Source of the DNA: Clostridia bacterium
Lineage (GTDB): Bacteria > Bacillota > Clostridia > Oscillospirales > Acutalibacteraceae
Assembly (NCBI GenBank): GCA_017450005.1
Contig: JAFSYM010000002.1
Span: forward strand, 1-37,947
Direction: 5' to 3'
Length of the DNA stretch: 37,947 nucleotides
Below are positions 34,180-37,947 of the stretch, piece by piece. The notes under the pieces were generated by a model. It was not told the DNA's origin and did no database searches. It was given only the letters and a program-made list of their open reading frames with translations. Positions within the stretch are counted from its first letter, which is position 1. Every line of letters starts with the position of its first letter. The position numbers and the translations under genes are program-made.

Positions 34180-36030
34180 GTGAGAGGAAAATCGCTGCTG
34201 AGCCTGCTGCTGGTCTTTGCGCTGCTGTTCTGCACGGCGACGCCGGCGTTTGCGGTATCTGCCGGACAAACGCGGGAAGCGGCCGTCACCGCTGACAATG
34301 CGCTTAACGCGGCAGAGCAATCGCCCTTTTCCGCATTTCTGTCCGTATTGCGCGCACTGTGGAACCGGCTTAAAATGCGGATTGCAGTCAGAAAGGAGCG
34401 GGTACCAGACACTATGGGAAAGAACGTAATCCATCAGCTCAAATCGGTCACGGACACAATCGGCGACAGCTACATCATCACGACCGAGGACGGCAAGGTC
34501 ATCGTAATCGACGGCGGGTACAAATCCGAAACAGATTACTTTGTCGAGTATCTGAAAGCGGTTACCGGGCAGCGCCGGCCGCATATCGACGCGTGGTTTC
34601 TGTCGCACCCGCACGACGACCACTGCGAGGTCTTTCTGGAGATTGTCGGGCATCGCGCAAAAGCCGTAACGTTCGACAAGGTATATCTGAGCTTTCCGCC
34701 GACCGACTTCTACAACGGTCTGGACGAGTGGGCGGATTACATTCTGCACGAATACGCGCGGCTGCGCGATCGGTTTGCAGGCAAAGAAGTCATTCCGCAA
34801 GAGGGCGACGTGTTCTCCATCGGCGCGGCAAAGATCACGGTGCTGTACACCTGCGATCCCGCGTTTACAAACTGCAATGATTCGTCCATGATTTTCCGCA
34901 TGGATCTTGCCGGCACAAGCGTGCTGTTTACCGGTGACGCCGGCGTGTGCGCCGGGCAAAAAGCACTCGCACGATGGAAGGACACCGGTCTGCTCGACTG
35001 CGACTACTGCAAAATGGCGCACCACGGGCAGGACGGCGTAGATCAGGCATTTTACGAGGCGGTATCGCCCGAGGTCTGCCTGTGGCCGACGCCCTCCTGG
35101 GTCTGGGACAACCGCAACGGCAATCTCCGGACGCCGGAAGTGCGCAGGTGGATGCAATCTCTCGGCGTGCAAAGAAACTACAAGGCCTTTGAAGGCTCGC
35201 AGATCATCCGCATGAAGCCGCGCATTGTCACAACGACAGATGTATTCGAGCCGGGCTATCCGGGCGGCAGGGCGGTCGAGCGCCTTGCGCGGCTTGGCTA
35301 TGATGCGCTGGATATGGGCTTTGATTACTGGGATTTTGAAAACTCGCCGTTCCTCGGCGACAAGTATCTTGAATGGGCTTCCGGTCTCAAAGCGAAAGCG
35401 GATGACGCCGGCATCGTTTTCACGCACGCGCATGCGCCGGGAGAAGCGGATGCGGGCGATCGGATCGGCCGTTCCATCGAAGCGGCCGCCGCACTCGGCG
35501 CGCGGTACTGTGTCGTGCACCCGGTCTGGCATGATGCAAACGGCAAAGTCATCCGCAGCCGTACCCGTTTCCTGGCAGTCAATGCGGAGGCAATCCGGCA
35601 ATGGCTGCCGAAAGCAGAGCAGTGCGGCGTGGTTCTGTTGTCGGAAAACCTGCTTTGGAGCGCGTCGGCCGACCCGCGCATTATCGCCGATCTGGTCAAA
35701 AAGGTGGATTCGCCCTGGTTCGGCTGGTGCTTTGACGTCGGTCACGCGCATTGCAGCGGCTATGTGCCGGCGGTGCTGCGGCAGTGCGCGGTCGTACCGC
35801 TGTCGCTGCATATCCAGGACAACGACGGCAGCGGCGACGGCCATCTGATCCCCGGCGACGGCACGATTGACTGGGATGCTTTTTTGCGCATCCTGCATGA
35901 AATCGGGTATGCCGGCGACTGCGTGCTCGAAGCGCACCACCAGTCGCTCGAAGCGCCGGACGATGAACGCGACGCAATCCTCGCGCGTCTGCTGGAAACT
36001 GCAAAACCGCTGCGCGACGCAATGGAATAA
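34180..36030 (+). CDS. Exported metallo-beta-lactamase fold / TIM-barrel isomerase-like fusion
   Basis: This 616-aa protein has two recognisable domains. Residues 1-25 form a signal peptide (basic start, hydrophobic core, TPAFA cleavage site). Residues 80-345 are a metallo-beta-lactamase fold related to ComEC-type hydrolases: HPHDDH at 143-148, FTGDAG with D253, and HHGQ at 281. Residues 348-616 are a sugar phosphate isomerase/epimerase-like TIM barrel with E489, D519/H522 (FDVGHAH), H544 and E584 as likely metal ligands. The start is GTG, supported by the promoter and a weak GGGGTG site; the ATG at residue 79 would give a cytosolic form. The substrate is unknown. The metallophosphoesterase gene follows after 30 nt. 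Confidence 0.8.
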   Translation: MRGKSLLSLLLVFALLFCTATPAFAVSAGQTREAAVTADNALNAAEQSPFSAFLSVLRALWNRLKMRIAVRKERVPDTMGKNVIHQLKSVTDTIGDSYIITTEDGKVIVIDGGYKSETDYFVEYLKAVTGQRRPHIDAWFLSHPHDDHCEVFLEIVGHRAKAVTFDKVYLSFPPTDFYNGLDEWADYILHEYARLRDRFAGKEVIPQEGDVFSIGAAKITVLYTCDPAFTNCNDSSMIFRMDLAGTSVLFTGDAGVCAGQKALARWKDTGLLDCDYCKMAHHGQDGVDQAFYEAVSPEVCLWPTPSWVWDNRNGNLRTPEVRRWMQSLGVQRNYKAFEGSQIIRMKPRIVTTTDVFEPGYPGGRAVERLARLGYDALDMGFDYWDFENSPFLGDKYLEWASGLKAKADDAGIVFTHAHAPGEADAGDRIGRSIEAAAALGARYCVVHPVWHDANGKVIRSRTRFLAVNAEAIRQWLPKAEQCGVVLLSENLLWSASADPRIIADLVKKVDSPWFGWCFDVGHAHCSGYVPAVLRQCAVVPLSLHIQDNDGSGDGHLIPGDGTIDWDAFLRILHEIGYAGDCVLEAHHQSLEAPDDERDAILARLLETAKPLRDAME

Positions 36031-36060
36031 GCCGCGCAGCAGTCATAGACAGGTGAAAAT

Positions 36061-37164
36061 ATGAAAATGTTCATTTTTTGGGCGCTGGCTTTTGCAGCGG
36101 TGGAAGCCGCACTCTCGTATGTGCAGTTCCGCCGCAGAAAGCGCACTGTCAAAAGAAGCGTGCGCGTGATCCTGACGGCTGTCAAGCTGCTTGTCTCTTT
36201 CGCGTTCGCCGCTATCGTCATGGGCGGGCCGGTGTTCTTCCGTCCCGTGCAGCCGCTGATGGTGATTGTGTACGCCGTACTGCTGCCGGATGCGGCGGCG
36301 GATATCGTGTACGGCATGTATCGTTTGGTGCGCAAACGCAAACGGCGTTTCGCCGTCTCCAAGGCGCTCAGTCTCACACTCGGCGTGCTGTTCTTTGTAT
36401 ACGGCACCGTCAACATGCAGGTCGTCCGGCCGGATCGTTATACATACGCGTCGCCGAAGCTGACGCAAACACACAAAATTGTGTTCGTCGCCGATCTGCA
36501 CGTCGGCAGCGCACAGCCGATGGCGGTGACGGAAAAGACCGTCGAAGCCATCCGGGACGAAAAGCCGGACGCCGTTATTCTCGGCGGCGACATTACGGAC
36601 GACTACACGTCCAAATCGGAAATGGAAGAAACGTACCGCCTGTTCGGACAGATCGGCGTGCCGGTCTACTTCATCTTCGGCAACCATGAGGTCGTGCAGC
36701 ACGAAAAGTATATGCCGCACGGTCTGCCTTATACCGAGGAAGAACTGGTGCAGACCATAAAGAAGAACGGCATCACCGTCCTGACGGACGCGTATGCCGC
36801 TCTGGCACCGGATCTTTGGCTGCTCGGACGCGAGGACGCTGCCGTTCCCGCACTGCGGCAGGACATCGGCACGCTTGCGAATCCCGCACCGGAAAAATAC
36901 CTGATCGTCGCCGACCATCAGCCGACACTGGCCGAGGACAATCTGGTCGCCGGAACAGATTTGCAGCTCTCCGGGCACACACATGCGGGGCAGCTTTTCC
37001 CGAACGGCCTGTTTTTCTCACTTTTCAGCTATACGCGCGGCGAATATACGCTCAGCGGCGGGCAGACCCTGCTTGTCAGCCCCGGCGCATGCGGCTGGCG
37101 TGTGCCGTTCCGCACGGAGTCCCACTGCAGCTTTGCGGTGGTCGAGCTGCGGCCGGAGGGATAA
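36061..37164 (+). CDS. Membrane-anchored metallophosphoesterase (YkuE-like)
   Basis: This 367-aa protein has about four hydrophobic N-terminal segments (residues 2-20, 37-56, 62-80, 101-118). A calcineurin-like phosphoesterase domain follows, with all core motifs: VADLHVG (D145, H147), GGDITDD (D177), FGNHE (N208, H209), VADHQP, and SGHTHAGQLFP. Related proteins (YkuE, YaeI) act on lipid or UDP-sugar phosphates at the membrane, but the substrate here is not predictable. AGGTGA precedes the ATG. It is the second gene of the plus-strand pair and ends 8 bp from the convergent TipAS gene. Confidence 0.88.
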   Translation: MKMFIFWALAFAAVEAALSYVQFRRRKRTVKRSVRVILTAVKLLVSFAFAAIVMGGPVFFRPVQPLMVIVYAVLLPDAAADIVYGMYRLVRKRKRRFAVSKALSLTLGVLFFVYGTVNMQVVRPDRYTYASPKLTQTHKIVFVADLHVGSAQPMAVTEKTVEAIRDEKPDAVILGGDITDDYTSKSEMEETYRLFGQIGVPVYFIFGNHEVVQHEKYMPHGLPYTEEELVQTIKKNGITVLTDAYAALAPDLWLLGREDAAVPALRQDIGTLANPAPEKYLIVADHQPTLAEDNLVAGTDLQLSGHTHAGQLFPNGLFFSLFSYTRGEYTLSGGQTLLVSPGACGWRVPFRTESHCSFAVVELRPEG

Positions 37165-37172
37165 CCGTATTA

Positions 37173-37547
37173 TTACCTCGTTTCGCAGAAATCCCCGATC
37201 GCGTCGCAAATAAACTGCGCCGTACCTTCGCCGTGGCGGTCGATGTTTTGCCGGAAGCGTTCGTCCAGCGCGTACATCTGCCCGAGCCCCGCAAGGATTT
37301 CGTCCGTGCAGGTATAGTAATGCGCGGTGATGTAGCCTTGCAGCTCTCCGACCAGCGTCAGGGCGCAGGAAGAGTCCGGCGACGCGCCGCTCTGCATACA
37401 GGCAGCAAACGCGCCCATGATCCGATCCAGACCCGCGGCAAGCGCATCGGATTCCGCTGCGGAACAGGCCTTCGTTTTTTCGGCGTATTCGGCATACGCT
37501 GCCGTTTCGCCCCATCTGTGCCTGACTTCGTCCGTGAATTTATTCAT
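37173..37547 (-). CDS. Stand-alone TipAS-domain protein
   Basis: This 124-aa helical protein resembles the C-terminal TipAS domain of MerR-type TipA regulators, which binds thiopeptide antibiotics. Matching blocks are DEVRHRWGETAAYAEY near the N terminus and GLGQMYALDERFRQNIDRHGEGTAQFICDAI near the C terminus. There is no MerR DNA-binding domain, as in the short TipAS form. It may act by sequestering a ligand; that is inference. AAGGAG lies 6 nt before the ATG, and an upstream in-frame start is unsupported. Confidence 0.78.
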   Translation of the reverse strand: MNKFTDEVRHRWGETAAYAEYAEKTKACSAAESDALAAGLDRIMGAFAACMQSGASPDSSCALTLVGELQGYITAHYYTCTDEILAGLGQMYALDERFRQNIDRHGEGTAQFICDAIGDFCETR

Positions 37548-37606
37548 ATTGTGCTCCTTCTTATCGCGGCATTTCAAATACCACCCGATACAATCCCATC
37601 ATTTTC

Positions 37607-37642
37607 AAAAGCGTCTCTTGTCTTCCGACAAAAGACGCTTTT
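37607..37642 (-). terminator. Intrinsic terminator of the tRNA-Arg gene
   Basis: A 12-bp stem (GCGTCTTTTGTC with GACAAGAGACGC on the minus strand, loop GGAA) is flanked by A and T runs that extend it. It begins immediately after the tRNA CCA end. All pairs form on the minus-strand RNA, including one G-U, while the plus strand has a C-A mismatch at that place. It therefore mainly serves the tRNA transcript. Confidence 0.8.
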
Positions 37643-37717
37643 TGGCACCCCCTGGGGGAATCGAACCCTCAACTGACCCTTAGGAGGGGCCCGTTATATC
37701 CATTTAACTAAGGAGGC
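37643..37717 (-). tRNA. tRNA-Arg (anticodon CCT)
   Basis: The 75-nt sequence folds as a full cloverleaf. The acceptor GCCTCCT pairs with AGGGGGT using two G-U pairs. The D arm is GTTA/TAAC, the anticodon stem GGCCC/GGGTC with loop CTCCTAA gives anticodon CCT, and the T loop is TTCGATT. The discriminator is G and the CCA end is encoded. One mismatch (A-C) lies in the T stem GAGGG/CCCCC. It decodes AGG. Confidence 0.95.
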
Positions 37718-37758
37718 GTGTGCCGTATTCGGTTGCCGCCGTATTTCACGGCGCGTTT

Positions 37759-37787
37759 ATCTTACCAAAAAAATGTCTGTCTGTCAA
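37759..37787 (-). promoter_or_regulatory. Promoter of tRNA-Arg
   Basis: On the minus strand a consensus TTGACA (37782-37787) and TAAGAT (37759-37764) are separated by 17 nt, placing the transcription start about 35 nt before the mature tRNA. GTCTG/CAGAC repeats surround the -35 box. From 37788 to the window end the sequence is AT-rich and I see no gene. Confidence 0.8.
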
Positions 37788-37947
37788 GCAGACTGTCTGA
37801 AAACTTGCTATATGCAGATTTTTGAGAAGATTTTTCGTCCGATGAAGGCAAAAAATTGAAGGAATACTTGTCGTATTGTAAAATTTTTTGACAAAATCGG
37901 GCGGAAAATATGCCAAAAAGATGCGTGTATGGTGTTTTCGGACAGTC

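Noticed and set aside
33409-35940. Open frame of 843 codons on the minus strand
   Set aside because: It runs opposite the MBL-TIM gene and through the repeat cluster, whose translation gives the repeated peptide pattern; no start signal.
37861-37920. TTGACA on the plus strand near the window end
   Set aside because: No acceptable -10 box lies 16-18 nt downstream and no gene follows within the window.

Overview
The window looks like a chromosomal core region of a GC-rich Gram-positive member of the Clostridia, most likely an Oscillospirales/Ruminococcaceae-type organism. The evidence is a set of Firmicutes markers (SepF, DivIVA, YlbF, an ECF transporter module, a ClpC-type ATPase, DUF5711, a two-subunit transketolase) and intergenic hairpin repeats of a kind I associate with that group. 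The species cannot be named from the sequence alone. No phage, integrase, transposase, CRISPR or secondary-metabolite genes are present.

Layout. Positions 1-355 hold a composite hairpin repeat and no gene. From 356 to 33346 there are 33 protein genes, all on the minus strand and tightly packed, often with 1-26 nt overlaps. Reading in transcription order (right to left): miaB, a TIM-barrel sugar isomerase-like gene, ylbF, mutS, mutL, miaA, a HlyD-like membrane protein, yggS, sepF, divIVA, lspA, an rluD-type pseudouridine synthase, a small membrane protein, the two transketolase subunits, a short DivIVA-like protein, an Fe-S hydro-lyase beta subunit, a Pit phosphate transporter with its DUF47 partner, der, ruvC, ruvA, ruvB, glmM, a SAM methyltransferase, ecfA1-ecfA2-ecfT, truA, a DUF5711 protein, cvpA, pgsA and a zinc-finger ClpC-like ATPase. 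The block therefore combines DNA repair (MutSL, RuvABC), tRNA/rRNA modification (MiaA, MiaB, TruA, RluD-type), division and envelope functions (SepF, DivIVA, LspA, GlmM, PgsA) and central metabolism.

Positions 33347-34179 form a roughly 830-nt gene-free spacer. It carries a minus-strand promoter for miaB, a cluster of short palindromic repeats, and a plus-strand promoter. That plus promoter drives a two-gene island: an exported protein fusing a metallo-beta-lactamase fold to a TIM-barrel isomerase-like domain, and a membrane-anchored metallophosphoesterase. A stand-alone TipAS-domain gene then converges on it, followed by tRNA-Arg(CCT) with a clear promoter and terminator.

The most distinctive observation is a 161-bp element between ecfT and truA. 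It has 15-bp perfect terminal inverted repeats and a flanking 4-bp direct repeat. Removing it restores a normal operon junction with 8 nt between stop and start. It looks like a MITE-type insertion, and its arms keep pairing through G-U only if transcribed from the plus strand. Other points of interest are a consensus-like promoter embedded in an AT-rich patch of yggS, the secreted MBL-TIM fusion, the zinc-finger ClpC, an orphan hydro-lyase beta subunit, and a strongly acidic DivIVA tail.
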